Shown: one piece after another, positions 9,344 through 18,584 of the stretch | How the letters are laid out: each line of letters opens with the position of its first letter | Numbering within the stretch: the stretch's first letter is position 1 | Assembly: GCA_965659675.1 (NCBI GenBank) | Contig: CBFHWY010000003.1 | Coordinates: forward strand, 1 to 64,000 | DNA: 64,000 nt | Source of the DNA: CBFHWY01 sp965659675 | GTDB lineage: Bacteria > Bacteroidota > Bacteroidia > Flavobacteriales_G > Salibacteraceae | Direction: 5' to 3' | Program-made: the position numbers and the translations under genes | Notes under the pieces: model-generated | What the model saw: the letters and a program-made list of their open reading frames with translations, nothing else | Databases searched by the model: none | What the model was told of the DNA's origin: nothing

Positions 9344-10171
9344 GTGATAAGATCAGCCCTCATCTTCACTTGCATTCTTTGGTTCTTCACTTCCAATGCC
9401 CAAGACAGAGCTTTACGAGGACCTGAATCTGATGCACGTGCTGGTATAGCCAGTCCTCTGAGTGACTCCTGGTCGACCTTTAATAATCCAGGTGCACTGG
9501 GACATATTCGATCACATAGTATTGCGCTCGCTTACCGAAATGCATACCTCATTCCCGAACTTGGAACTGCAGGAGCAAGCATCCAGTACAAGCTGAAAAA
9601 TAGTGGTATAGGCCTCGGTTTTAGCCACTACGGCTATGAGAACTTTTCTGATAGCCGCATCAATTTGTCATATGGTCTGCTTCTCAACGAACAGATATCC
9701 TTAGGTGTTGCTTTTAGTCCACAGCTTCTCCGCTTTCCTAATACGGGCACACGATTCTATCCAAATGCAAGCATTGGCTTTATGGCGAAAGCATCCGACA
9801 AGGTGAATTTGGCTGCCACGCTTAGAAATCCTATAAACCAACAATTTGATGAGTACAGCAATGCTTTCACAGAAACAGTTCTTCAGGTGGGAGCGAGTTA
9901 TGCTCTCGTTGAGGAGATCTCTCTTTTTGGGGAGTTAGAAAAGAACTTTGATGCTCCGCTCCGAGTGAAGATCGCCGGTGAATATATATTTCAGGAGAAA
10001 GTCTATTTCCGAGGTGGGGTGATCACGGCTCCATTAGAAGTGACTTATGGATTTGGGATCAAACTGAAATATTTCAACCTCAACATTGCCATGCGACAGC
10101 ACAATCAACTTGGCATGGCTGGCCAGTTGGGAATTCATTTTGACATCAAAACGAAAGCCAAAGCGGGATGA
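9344..10171 (+). CDS. Outer-membrane beta-barrel-like protein, PorV/PorQ-like
   Basis: A 275-residue exported protein beginning with GTG (9344) and a signal peptide ending TSNAQ. After it comes DARAGIASPLSDSWSTFNNPGAL, which resembles the N-terminal plug found in PorV/PorQ and FadL-like barrels, then alternating polar and hydrophobic strands (INLSYGLLLNEQISLGVAF). It is probably an outer-membrane barrel. It overlaps the next gene by 4 bp, so the two outer-membrane proteins are made together. Function is unknown; the PorV/PorQ link is my inference from the N-terminal pattern. Confidence 0.6.
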   Translation: MIRSALIFTCILWFFTSNAQDRALRGPESDARAGIASPLSDSWSTFNNPGALGHIRSHSIALAYRNAYLIPELGTAGASIQYKLKNSGIGLGFSHYGYENFSDSRINLSYGLLLNEQISLGVAFSPQLLRFPNTGTRFYPNASIGFMAKASDKVNLAATLRNPINQQFDEYSNAFTETVLQVGASYALVEEISLFGELEKNFDAPLRVKIAGEYIFQEKVYFRGGVITAPLEVTYGFGIKLKYFNLNIAMRQHNQLGMAGQLGIHFDIKTKAKAG

Positions 10172-12243
10172 AAAAACTACTGTTAGTAGTTTGCTTATTC
10201 TGTGCCTACCAACTTCAGGCGCAATGGACTCTTGAAGAGAAACAACGTCTCATCGAAGAACGTATAGAGTACATCGCTCAGGATCTGGAGACCGAGAACA
10301 TTGACTTTACCACACTTTTCGATAATCTGGATGCACTGCTGGAGCAACCTATCGATCTGAATGAGGCAAGTCAATACGATCTGGAAGCTACCTTGCTATT
10401 CACCGATGTTCAGCTTGCGGGAATCATGCGTCACCGAAGGCAGTTTGGGGCATTTTTGAGCATCTACGAACTTAAATACGTAGATGGATTTAATGCTTCA
10501 AATATTCCTTTTATTCTTCCTTTTGTAAGGGTAGGTAGAGCCGACACAAAAAAGGATTTTGATCCGAAATGGTTACTCAGGGGCAGGAGCACATTGATAC
10601 TGCGTCAACAGCGTATTCTTGAAACGGCAACAGCATACTCCCCTGCCGACAGCAACACCTCAGCCAATGCTCGTTATTTGGGTGATCCCAACAGGCTATA
10701 TGCAAGATATCGATATCAGGCAGGTAAAAATCTGAGTATTGGCCTAACTGCAGAAAAAGATCCCGGTGAAGAATTCTTTAGCGGAAGTCAGAGCAGGGGA
10801 TTTGATTTCTACAGTGCCCATTTGGCTATTTCACAGATTGGGGTGATCAAAAACCTGGTCATCGGTGATTACCAGGCTCAGTTTGGTCAGGGTTTGGGCC
10901 TATGGACCGGCTTTGGTTTTCGAAAGTCTTCACAGCAGCCTCTAAACACCCGTCGTTTTGGTCGAGGATTTGTGCCTTACACCTCGGTAGATGAAAATAA
11001 TTTCATGAGGGGGGCCGCGGGGAGTTTTGAATGGAAGTCGCTAGAACTTTCGCTCTTTTACTCTCAAAAAGCCGTTGATGCGAATCTCGACACCAGTCTT
11101 CAAAATGACCTCTCAGCACCTGACTTTACTTCCCTTCAGCAAACGGGCTACCACCGAACGCCTTCGGAAGTATTCGACAAGGACGCTATACAGGAAAGGG
11201 TCTTTGGAGCGAATCTCGCATATCGTTTTAAGCAATTACGATTGGGCATCACCGCTTTCCAAGCCGATCTAGAAGGTGATTTTGACCCGAATCTCAGGTT
11301 ATACAACCAGTTCAATCAGTCTGCAAATCTGAATCAGGTATTGAGTGAAGATTATCATTGGAACACCACATTCTTTCAGGCCTATGGAGAAATTGCCACA
11401 TCGGCAAATGGAGCTCTGGCCCAGTTGCATGGACTAACATTTAACCTTCGGGAGCTTTTAAAGCTGAACATCTTATATCGGAATAAGTCTCCAAATTTTC
11501 AAAATCGCTATGCTGGATCATTCGGAGAGCGTTCCGTGAGTGCCAATGAAAAAGGATGGTACCACGGTTTGGAGTTACTTCCTTTTAAAAATATGAATAT
11601 TCAGGCCTATCTGGATATCTATGAATTTCCCTGGCTCAGCTTCAGAACCGATAAACCAAGCTCGGGTCATGAAGCTTCTGTGTTTGCAGAATACAGGATC
11701 GACCGGAAGATCAAGTTATCCGGATTATATCGAAGTGAGCAGCGGGAGAGAAACAACAATCTTGAGGGGTTCAGGTTCCAAAACATAGCTCAAGAAAAAC
11801 TCGATCAATACCGTTTGCAGATTGATTACGAAGTAAACTCCAGTTTAAGGCTGCGAAGTAGGGCCGAATATAGAACATACTATTTGGGAGATCGATCATC
11901 TTCAGAAGAGGGCTTCATGCTTTATCAGGACGTGTATTATACCCACCCTTCAAATAAATGGAACATCAGGGCCCGATATGCCTTGTATGAAACCGGATCC
12001 TATAATACTCGGATATACGCTTATGAAAATGATATGCGCTATCAATTTACTGTTCCAGCATATTTTGGACAGGGAGCCAGATATTACTTACTATTGAATC
12101 TTAAACCGATCCATAGTCTCACCTGGAGCTTTCGAATTGCCCAAAGCTTCAGAACTGATGAAGATGAGATCGGCTCGGGCATCGATGCTGTGCAAGGCCC
12201 ATATCGAACCGAGTTTAAAACACAGGTCATCTGGAAATTTTAA
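10168..12243 (+). CDS. Helix-hairpin-helix plus beta-barrel outer-membrane protein
   Basis: A 691-residue protein with a signal peptide ending LQAQ. Residues about 45-115 (LDALLEQPIDLNEASQYDLE, then GIMRHRRQFGAFLSIYELK) form a ComEA-like helix-hairpin-helix repeat, normally a DNA-backbone-binding fold. The remaining 550 residues alternate as in an outer-membrane barrel and end in IWKF with a terminal aromatic residue. This combination is widespread and uncharacterised in Bacteroidota. It overlaps the preceding barrel gene by 4 bp. A role in DNA handling at the cell surface is possible but is only inference from the HhH motif. Confidence 0.75.
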   Translation: MKKLLLVVCLFCAYQLQAQWTLEEKQRLIEERIEYIAQDLETENIDFTTLFDNLDALLEQPIDLNEASQYDLEATLLFTDVQLAGIMRHRRQFGAFLSIYELKYVDGFNASNIPFILPFVRVGRADTKKDFDPKWLLRGRSTLILRQQRILETATAYSPADSNTSANARYLGDPNRLYARYRYQAGKNLSIGLTAEKDPGEEFFSGSQSRGFDFYSAHLAISQIGVIKNLVIGDYQAQFGQGLGLWTGFGFRKSSQQPLNTRRFGRGFVPYTSVDENNFMRGAAGSFEWKSLELSLFYSQKAVDANLDTSLQNDLSAPDFTSLQQTGYHRTPSEVFDKDAIQERVFGANLAYRFKQLRLGITAFQADLEGDFDPNLRLYNQFNQSANLNQVLSEDYHWNTTFFQAYGEIATSANGALAQLHGLTFNLRELLKLNILYRNKSPNFQNRYAGSFGERSVSANEKGWYHGLELLPFKNMNIQAYLDIYEFPWLSFRTDKPSSGHEASVFAEYRIDRKIKLSGLYRSEQRERNNNLEGFRFQNIAQEKLDQYRLQIDYEVNSSLRLRSRAEYRTYYLGDRSSSEEGFMLYQDVYYTHPSNKWNIRARYALYETGSYNTRIYAYENDMRYQFTVPAYFGQGARYYLLLNLKPIHSLTWSFRIAQSFRTDEDEIGSGIDAVQGPYRTEFKTQVIWKF

Positions 12244-12277
12244 AACATAAACATTGATTTTAGTTCTAAGTGTTATT

Positions 12278-12958
12278 ATGAGTTTACTTCAATTATTACA
12301 GTCGGATGAAAAAGACCAAAAACCCATATTTCTATACGTTGGAGATCCGTTATGTTCCTGGTGTTACGGGTTTATGCCCGAACTGGAAAAGTTGAAGAAC
12401 CACTATGATGGGGTGTTTGAATTTCAACTTGTTGTTGGTGGCTTAAGACCTTACAACGAAGAGATCATGGATGACAAGCTCCGTACTTTCCTTCGAGAAC
12501 ATTGGGAAGAGATTGGTGAAAAGACTGGTCAAAGCTTCAAGTACGATGTCTTGGATTGGGAAAACTTCAAATACGACACAGAACCAGCTTGCAGAGCGGT
12601 AGTGGTTGCAAGAGAAATGAAAGAAGAGATCAGCTTCGAGTTCTTTGAAGCGGTTCAGAAAAGTTTTTATGCTTCAAACAACAACCCGCTGGAGGTTGAG
12701 ACCTATATGGACATCGCTGCGGAATTTGGTTTGGATCGTCGAGCCTTCTGGGAGAAGTTTAGCTCCGATGAGATGAAGAAAAAGACCAATCAGGATTTCC
12801 AGATATCAAGACAGTTAAAGGTCAAAGGTTTCCCAAGCACACTTATGTATATCAATGGAGAATGGTATATGATCTCGAGAGGTTATAGAAAGTATGAAGA
12901 GCTGAGAGGGATCGTTGAGAAAACCATCCTTTCTGCAGAAGAAAGCGAAGAGGATTAA
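12278..12958 (+). CDS. DsbA-family (FrnE/SpxH-like) thiol oxidoreductase
   Basis: A 226-residue thioredoxin-fold protein with active site C26-S-W-C29 (DPLCSWCYGF), an inserted helical domain and a late cis-proline loop (GFPSTLMYI). There is no signal peptide from the ATG at 12278, which suggests a cytosolic member of the DsbA/FrnE/SpxH group rather than a periplasmic DsbA. A TTG in frame at 12254 would add eight hydrophobic residues, too few for a signal, so the ATG is preferred. It starts 34 bp after the HhH barrel gene and its 3' end overlaps that of era by 4 bp, convergently. Confidence 0.85.
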   Translation: MSLLQLLQSDEKDQKPIFLYVGDPLCSWCYGFMPELEKLKNHYDGVFEFQLVVGGLRPYNEEIMDDKLRTFLREHWEEIGEKTGQSFKYDVLDWENFKYDTEPACRAVVVAREMKEEISFEFFEAVQKSFYASNNNPLEVETYMDIAAEFGLDRRAFWEKFSSDEMKKKTNQDFQISRQLKVKGFPSTLMYINGEWYMISRGYRKYEELRGIVEKTILSAEESEED

Positions 12959-13860
12959 CCTAAGTATCCGAAGCGCTTCAAGCCTCTTTCTGTATTTCTC
13001 CAATTATCCTCTACCTTAACAAAGGTCTCGAGAAATACTTTTTTCTGAAGAAAATCCTGAATAGACATACGTGCTTCAGTCCCTAATCTTTTGAGTGCCT
13101 TGCCCTGATGACCAATGAGAATTCCCTTTTGTGATTTTCTAGCTACATAGATCAAGGCTCGAATTCGAACAATCTCCTCCTCTTCCTTGAATGACTCTAT
13201 CTCCACTTCGCAACTGTACGGGACTTCTTTCTTGTAGTAGATAAAGATCTTTTCACGAATGATCTCAGCAATGAAGAATTTCATCGGAAGATCGGTGAGC
13301 TCGTCTTTCGGGAAATAGGCGGGTGATTCAGGCATATTCTCGAGGATCTCCTGAAAAAGTTGAGGCACAAATGCGCCCTTGAGAGCACTCACTGGACGAA
13401 TCAAAGCATTTGGTAAAACCTTCTTCCAAACTTCGATCACCTCATCCAGGTCATCCTGTTCTATGGTATCGATCTTATTGATCACCAGAAAAACAGGAAT
13501 ATCAAAACGGGCTAATTTCTCAAGGATCTTGTGATTCAGACTTTCATTTTCCTTTTCCCGTTCAAGTGCTTTTTCAGCCCCAACTTCCGTGAGGTACAAA
13601 ACCACATCTGCATCCTGCAGGGAACTTGACACAAAATTCATCATTCCCTCATGAAGCTTGTACGCAGCATCAATTATTCCAGGAGTATCCGAAAAAACTA
13701 CCTGATGATCTTCCCCACTCACAATTCCCCTGATCCGATGTCGGGTAGTTTGTGCTTTGGAGGTAATAATTGACAGTCGTTCACCTACAATTTTGTTCAT
13801 CAGTGTCGACTTTCCCACATTGGGATTCCCCAGAATACTTACAAATCCAGCTTTATGCAT
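12955..13860 (-). CDS. era: GTPase Era
   Basis: Small-subunit ribosome assembly GTPase that binds 16S rRNA near its 3' end. The 301 residues contain G1 GNPNVGKST (about 11-19), the Era-specific AQTTRHR switch, G3 DTPG, G4 NKID, and the C-terminal KH domain with GHQGKALKRLG. The start is taken at ATG 13860; two GTG codons just upstream are less likely. It is divergent from the initiator tRNA, whose promoter lies 28 bp away. Confidence 0.96.
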   Translation of the reverse strand: MHKAGFVSILGNPNVGKSTLMNKIVGERLSIITSKAQTTRHRIRGIVSGEDHQVVFSDTPGIIDAAYKLHEGMMNFVSSSLQDADVVLYLTEVGAEKALEREKENESLNHKILEKLARFDIPVFLVINKIDTIEQDDLDEVIEVWKKVLPNALIRPVSALKGAFVPQLFQEILENMPESPAYFPKDELTDLPMKFFIAEIIREKIFIYYKKEVPYSCEVEIESFKEEEEIVRIRALIYVARKSQKGILIGHQGKALKRLGTEARMSIQDFLQKKVFLETFVKVEDNWRNTERGLKRFGYLG

Positions 13861-13887
13861 CACCACGCGAAGTTAGCTTTAAAATAC

Positions 13888-13895
13888 TATATTTG
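13888..13895 (+). promoter_or_regulatory. -7 promoter element of tRNA-fMet
   Basis: TATATTTG is an exact TAnnTTTG match ending 10 bp before the first base of the tRNA, the distance expected for transcription starting close to the mature 5' end. No exact TTG -33 box is seen. Confidence 0.6.
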
Positions 13896-13905
13896 CAGTC
13901 CAAAT

Positions 13906-13965
<60 letters not shown>

Positions 13966-13978
<13 letters not shown>

Positions 13979-14052
13979 CAAGCCAAAGCCTGAATCGAAA
14001 GATTCGGGCTTTTTTTATGCTTTGTTGAGCCGAGCTTGCTCGAGTGATAATG
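13966..14052 (+). repeat. Direct repeat, copy 1: tRNA-fMet 3' end, terminator and hairpin
   Basis: This 87-bp stretch covers the last 13 bases of the tRNA (from inside the T-stem), the terminator, and a small hairpin CGAGC-TT-GCTCG at 14031-14042. It recurs at 14145-14230 with a single T deleted from the T-run and no other difference. Confidence 0.9.
13986..14016 (+). terminator. Rho-independent terminator of tRNA-fMet
   Basis: An 11-bp stem with one G-U pair (AAGCCTGAATC, loop GAAA, GATTCGGGCTT) followed by seven T. It begins 7 bp after the tRNA. A second, nearly identical copy stands at 14165-14194 without an intact gene before it. Confidence 0.85.
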
Positions 14053-14144
14053 AAGCTGAAAAAAGTCCAGGCGACCGAAGGGAGACAGGCTTTTGCTTGT
14101 AATGCCTCCCCCAAATCAGGACGGACGAGCGAAGCGAAGTCAAC

Positions 14145-14230
14145 CCTGCCCCCGCAACAAGCCAAAGCCTGAATCGAAAGATTCGGGCTTTTTTATGCTT
14201 TGTTGAGCCGAGCTTGCTCGAGTGATAATG
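14145..14230 (+). repeat. Direct repeat, copy 2 of the tRNA-fMet 3' end and terminator
   Basis: Carries the tRNA tail (CCTGCCCCCGCAA), the same terminator hairpin (14165-14190) and the same CGAGC-TT-GCTCG hairpin (14209-14220). There is no tRNA body in front of it; bases 14053-14144 hold unrelated, partly palindromic sequence. This looks like an attachment-site-type or unequal-crossover duplication of the tRNA tail. Confidence 0.9.
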
Positions 14231-14375
14231 GGGGCGTTGAGAGTAGGCATCCTCCAGTGCGGAGGGCTTGTAATACATCGGAACTTTTGTTTCTTGAATT
14301 CGTAGAACAACTATACATGCTACGGTTCATGCCTAAAAAATCACCAATTACATCGAAAAGCATTGATTTTGCTGC

Positions 14376-14405
14376 TTTTGATCGTCATTGCTTTGCTTAC
14401 CTTTG
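14376..14405 (+). promoter_or_regulatory. Bacteroidota-type promoter of the glycine-rich T9SS protein
   Basis: TTTTG (14376-14380, -33 box) lies 17 bp before TACCTTTG (14398-14405, -7 box), matching TTG-N17-23-TAnnTTTG. The start codon at 14413 is only 8 bp beyond, so the transcript would be nearly leaderless. Confidence 0.6.
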
Positions 14406-14412
14406 TAAAACC

Positions 14413-16305
14413 ATGCGCAGGTCGTCTTTTCTTTTCAAGCTTTTATTTCTGTGTTTAAGCTTTTCAATCAGCACAGCTGAGGCACAGGTGATCAATGGCT
14501 ACGCCAAAGTAAGCGCCATCAACGGAAATGATTTCGCTGTAAGCAATTTGGATCAAACTGGAGATAATTTTGAAGTTGGTCAGCTTGTTGTGATCATGCA
14601 AATGCAGGATGACGTGATCGGAAGCAACACCGCCAACGATACCAGTTTTGGATTACTCTCAAATATTCAGAACGCTGGAATCTACGAATTAGCAGCCGTG
14701 GATGCCATAGATGGAAACTCAACGAATGGCTTTACTAAAGCCAGCTTCGATACCATTAGTTTCATCACCGTTGCAAACACTTATAATATTGGAACGCATG
14801 CTTCAGTGCAGATCATCAGCTTTAATGAATTGTCGGCCAATAATTATACAACCAGCGCTAATTTACTGGCCCTCGCCTGGGATGGAAATGTAGGTGGCGT
14901 ATTAGCTGTTAATGTACCCGATACATTGATACTTAACCACGAGCTCATTGCGAATGGAAGAGGATTTAGAGGTGGCTCGGTTTCCAATAATAACAGTGGA
15001 CCCATATGTGATTCGGCCAGTACCGTGATCTTCAAGAGTAGTAACAATAATTATGGTTTTAAAGGAGAGGGGATCTATCGCTCCACTGCAGCTGATGAAG
15101 AAACTGCTCGCGCACGTATACTGAATGGCGGTGGTGGCGGCGCTGACCATAACGGCGGTGGCGGTGGCGGCGGCAACTACAGCGAAGGTGGAGATGGCGG
15201 CATTGGATACAATAATTGCACAACTTTCCCAACTGGGGGATACGGAGGCATTGGGCTTTCTGCTCATATATCTGCAAGCCGCGTTTTTATGGGCGGCGGC
15301 GGCGGTGGCGGCCAACAGAATAATAGTAATGGTACAGACGGTGGAGATGGTGGAGGAATCATCTTTGTAAAGGCTTCTGTCGTAAAAACAAACCCCTGCA
15401 CAGTGCTCGATATCGCAGTGAATGGAGAAACAACCCCTGATGGTGGCAATGATGGCGGCGGTGGCGGTGGAGCCGGCGGAAGCATCATATTTGATGTAGA
15501 TGCCTGGGACTTGAGTTCGTCATGCGTACTGAGCATTGAAGCAAATGGAGGTAATGGATCCTCGAGTTTAACCGGAACCGTCCACGGAGGTGGAGGCGGT
15601 GGATCTCAGGGTGTGATCATCTTTAGTGGTGCCGCACCAGACTCAAATGCGACATTTGAAACCAACAACGGTGATGGTGGATGCAACGATAATAGTTCTC
15701 CGTGCACTAGTACCGCCAGTTCACCGAGCACTCCAGATAGCTCAGGAGTAGTGTCTAATGGTACGGGACCACTACCAATCAGATTGATCAGTTTTACAGC
15801 AACAAAAGAAGATAGCTATGCTCACTTAAACTGGATCACGAATTGGGAAGAGAATAACGATCATTTCCAAATTCAAAAAAGTACCGATGCTGCTCATTTT
15901 GAAACGATTGCAAAGATCTCAGGTAAAAATGGCACTGGAATACAGGAATATAGCTACGTAGACCGAAAGTCAAATTCGGGCGTATCATATTATCGCCTTA
16001 AGCAGGTAGACCATGATGGTAGTGCATTCTACTCCACAATAAAAAGTGTTGAACACAACAAGGAAAGAATTGGAACAGCGTTTAAGTTCTACCCTAACCC
16101 TGCAAATCAGGAGATCTTTATTCAGGCTTCACCTGAATCTTTACAGCAGATCAAAGTGTTTAACATGGTCGGACAGAATGTCGACGAACAGTGTGACTTC
16201 GTTAGGGAAAGTGATGATCAGCTTCGGATCGATATCTCACAACTTCGTCCAGGTGCATACTTTATTAAAAGCACTGAGGATGCTGGGATCTTCTTTAAGA
16301 AATAA
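14413..16305 (+). CDS. Secreted glycine-rich protein with T9SS sorting domain
   Basis: A 630-residue extracellular protein. The signal peptide follows the chosen ATG (MRRSSFLFKLLFLCLSFSIS then AEAQ). About residues 230-420 contain four Gly-rich clusters, such as LNGGGGGADHNGGGGGGG and DGGGGGGAGGSIIFD, separated by predicted beta-strands; this pattern occurs in surface adhesin-like proteins. After a Ser/Thr-rich linker come a domain LPIRLISFTATKEDSYAHLNW (common before T9SS tails) and a type A sorting domain with FKFYPNPANQEIFI and GAYFIKS. The gene therefore depends on the Por/Gld secretion system. Ligand and role are unknown. Confidence 0.85.
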   Translation: MRRSSFLFKLLFLCLSFSISTAEAQVINGYAKVSAINGNDFAVSNLDQTGDNFEVGQLVVIMQMQDDVIGSNTANDTSFGLLSNIQNAGIYELAAVDAIDGNSTNGFTKASFDTISFITVANTYNIGTHASVQIISFNELSANNYTTSANLLALAWDGNVGGVLAVNVPDTLILNHELIANGRGFRGGSVSNNNSGPICDSASTVIFKSSNNNYGFKGEGIYRSTAADEETARARILNGGGGGADHNGGGGGGGNYSEGGDGGIGYNNCTTFPTGGYGGIGLSAHISASRVFMGGGGGGGQQNNSNGTDGGDGGGIIFVKASVVKTNPCTVLDIAVNGETTPDGGNDGGGGGGAGGSIIFDVDAWDLSSSCVLSIEANGGNGSSSLTGTVHGGGGGGSQGVIIFSGAAPDSNATFETNNGDGGCNDNSSPCTSTASSPSTPDSSGVVSNGTGPLPIRLISFTATKEDSYAHLNWITNWEENNDHFQIQKSTDAAHFETIAKISGKNGTGIQEYSYVDRKSNSGVSYYRLKQVDHDGSAFYSTIKSVEHNKERIGTAFKFYPNPANQEIFIQASPESLQQIKVFNMVGQNVDEQCDFVRESDDQLRIDISQLRPGAYFIKSTEDAGIFFKK

Positions 16306-16321
16306 GCATTCAATTTAACTT

Positions 16322-17575
16322 CTACTCAAAGAAGCTCTCTTTCTTGATGGCAAATTGGTAGTAGTCAAACTCCTCTTTTCCAAACTCCCCATCTACCTGC
16401 TCTGAGATATGTTTATGCTTCTCCATCAATTTCCCATCTGTCACCTTATCTACAGCCGGTGAATTGTTTCCAAGTGTGGTGGTGAACACATCTACCTCAA
16501 TATGGATGAGATCGTTAGGCTTGAACCAGCGCACTCTTTCCAGCACTACATTAATTGATGTATTCACACTGAATGGAACGTATTTATCCCGAACAAGATG
16601 ATAGTCATAATCGAGATAAGCGAAGAAATCAACTAATTTCACCCTTGCTACTCTGAGTAAGGTCTTCATCATTCCATACTTCAAACCTGAAGGTCGCGCT
16701 TGCAAGTGAGCTCCTCTCACCGCCATTTTATCATAATCCAATTGCATTTGGCCCACTGCATTGCTCCGCTCTTCTTTTCTTTTATCATGCATATCGATAG
16801 TCATGATATTTACGTCTCCATCTCGCAAAACTTCACCATGCTCAAAGTAAACATCGTCATACTTTCTTTTGTCTTCAAACCACTGCCTCGTTAGGGTACT
16901 ATCCCACATTCTATAGGCGGAAAAGTCAACGAAGACATTCAAAAGCGACTCATAGAGTGTCATCCGTTCTTCTAATTCTTCATCACTTTTTCCTAAAAGA
17001 GACTTATTCTCATATTCCCGGTAAGCCAGTATTTCAATACGGCTGGTATCCTCACCACCACCAATGATGGGAGCAAAATATCCTTTCAGAATAGACTCAT
17101 TCAGCATGAGGTATTCACCATTGATCTTCACTACCTCTCGATTAAAGAGCATGCTGTTGTAGTCATTTGTCTTGTAGTGCTTGGGTGTATTGTTTACAGC
17201 AATCTCTACGTACTCTCTGGCTGTTTTAGGCTTGATCACAAGTTCTTTAAGCTCGAAGGTCTCTCTGCTCATCGCAATACGTTCAACCTTTGAAGCTATG
17301 TACTTGGATACGGGGATCTTCATTTTAGAATAGCCAAGAAAAGAGAACATTAGCGTATCACTCGCATCACGGTCTGACACCTCCAGCTCAAATACACCTT
17401 CCTAATTACTGAGTGTCCCTGCGGGCCTTCGCATTAAAAAGATCTGAGCATAGGGAATCGGGTCGTTCGTTTCAGCATCTACAATGGTTCCACTCAATTT
17501 CATTTGAGAAAATGCCATATCCGGCAATAAGAGCAGTAGAATTAGCAGGAACCTGGGGCTATTTAGATTGTGCAT
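16322..17575 (-). pseudogene. Carboxypeptidase-regulatory-like domain protein, interrupted by a stop codon
   Basis: Read from ATG 17575, the frame gives a signal peptide (LLILLLLLPDMAFSQ) and a carboxypeptidase-D-regulatory-like domain: MKLSGTIVDAETNDPIPYAQ, then RRPAGTLSN, a TAG codon at 17404-17402 (codon 58), then EGVFELEVSDRD in the same frame, and about 350 further residues. The family pattern is SN-x-EG-x-F, so the stop replaces a single residue (GAG, AAG or CAG would each be one base away) and the frame is otherwise open to 16322. This is a nonsense mutation, a sequencing error or, less likely, readthrough. The C-terminal 350 residues have no recognised fold. It is convergent with the glycine-rich protein gene, 16 bp between their ends. 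Confidence 0.85.
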
Positions 17576-17930
17576 TCTAGAGGATATGCTCCAAACTTAA
17601 ATATTTCACTCATTTTTCAGTCTTTCGTTGTATTAATATTTACACCGTTTAAAACCTGTAGGCAACCTACTGGGTTTATCTGTTGACCTTCCAATATCAA
17701 AATTAGCACACTTCATTATCTATTTGACAATGAGCTACTTTAGTGTAGTCTTGGTAGTGGTAATATTTGAATTGCTGCTCAAGCCTCAAAATCCAGGTTT
17801 TGGGGCTTTTTGCATTTTATCGGACATTCCTTACCACTTGTCGAATGTGATGTCAGGTTCAATTCCATATGAGTCCTTAAGTTTCTTCATCTTAAAAAAG
17901 CAGCATACCTTTATCGGCTTCAAACGATAA
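17576..17930. other. Gene-free region with hairpins and an orphan terminator
   Basis: No convincing coding frame. It contains an imperfect hairpin built on GTAGG-CAA-CCTAC at 17652-17677 and a terminator at 17781-17811. A small RNA reading rightwards through both would be compatible, but no clear -33/-7 pair is visible; the nearest candidates (around 17630 and 17720) miss the consensus. Confidence 0.4.
17781..17811 (+). terminator. Orphan Rho-independent terminator
   Basis: Stem AAGCCTCAAAA / TTTTGGGGCTT (11 bp with one G-U) around loop TCCAGG, followed by TTT. No gene precedes it on the plus strand within 1.4 kb except the oppositely transcribed pseudogene, so it may end a small RNA. Confidence 0.6.
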
Positions 17931-18545
17931 GTGAAAAATATTCTTGTCATACTATTCTGCCTAATAGGAGTTTTTGGAAACGCAAAAACCCCACCACCTA
18001 CTGCTATTAAGGATGTTGGAGTGAACCTCACCTATTCAATGTATGGAAAAGAGAGCCTCGATGGAATAGAGCTTTTCTATGAACAGTTTGAGCAGGGACA
18101 TTGGCAGTATAAGATCTATCAGTGTTTCGCCATAGATTACCGCTTTAACCCCACGAATTTTAACGCAGTAGGTTTCAGATATGCTTTGGGTCCTGTAAAG
18201 CCTATGCATATTGGAATGAATGCTTCTATTTTTCCAATTGTATCCTTGCGCGCCTCCTATTTCAATACTCAAACTGAAAATGGCTTGAATTTGAAACCCG
18301 AATTTGGTCTTTTTCTGCACTGCGGACAAGAAAGGCTAATCAACTTTAAAGCCCAGGTGACTTATGGCTATGACATGGGCAGACGCTTTTATTCTTTTGA
18401 TTTCACAGAAGGTATGGGTTCAAATCACCATCTATTTGGGCACAATTCTCTGAACATTCGTTTGGGCATCGGTCTTAGCCTTTCCAAGTTGAATGATCTC
18501 GACTTCGGAAAAGAGATGCAAGCTTCTCCACGTTTTTCTGACTAA
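17931..18545 (+). CDS. Exported protein of unknown function, probable beta-barrel
   Basis: A 204-residue protein from a GTG start, with signal peptide MKNILVILFCLIGVFGNAKT. The rest alternates in strands (VGVNLTYSMYG, NAVGFRYALG, IGMNASIFPIVSLRASY, NFKAQVTYGYDMG, NIRLGIGLSL), which suggests a small outer-membrane barrel or porin-like protein. I recognise no family. It precedes der by 39 bp, with a probable separate promoter between them. Confidence 0.65.
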   Translation: MKNILVILFCLIGVFGNAKTPPPTAIKDVGVNLTYSMYGKESLDGIELFYEQFEQGHWQYKIYQCFAIDYRFNPTNFNAVGFRYALGPVKPMHIGMNASIFPIVSLRASYFNTQTENGLNLKPEFGLFLHCGQERLINFKAQVTYGYDMGRRFYSFDFTEGMGSNHHLFGHNSLNIRLGIGLSLSKLNDLDFGKEMQASPRFSD

Positions 18546-18584
18546 TCCTGTTTTTTAGGCTTACTTTGTTCCCGAATTAAGCTT

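Larger units (their letters stand above)
13979..14412. other. Gene-free region between tRNA-fMet and the glycine-rich protein
   Basis: Contains the tRNA terminator, the duplicated tRNA tail, a small hairpin CCTCC-AGTGC-GGAGG near 14250-14265 and the promoter of the next gene. The open frame of the following gene extends back to 14200, but through repeat sequence; it has no signal peptide before 14413, so I do not count that part as coding. Confidence 0.7.

Noticed and set aside
14200..14412. Longer N-terminus of the glycine-rich protein
   Set aside because: The extra 71 codons cross the tRNA-tail repeat and the promoter and would bury the signal peptide.
14902..15536. Minus-strand and alternative-frame Pro/Ala/His-rich proteins
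   Set aside because: Shadows of the glycine codons (GGN) in the glycine-rich T9SS gene.
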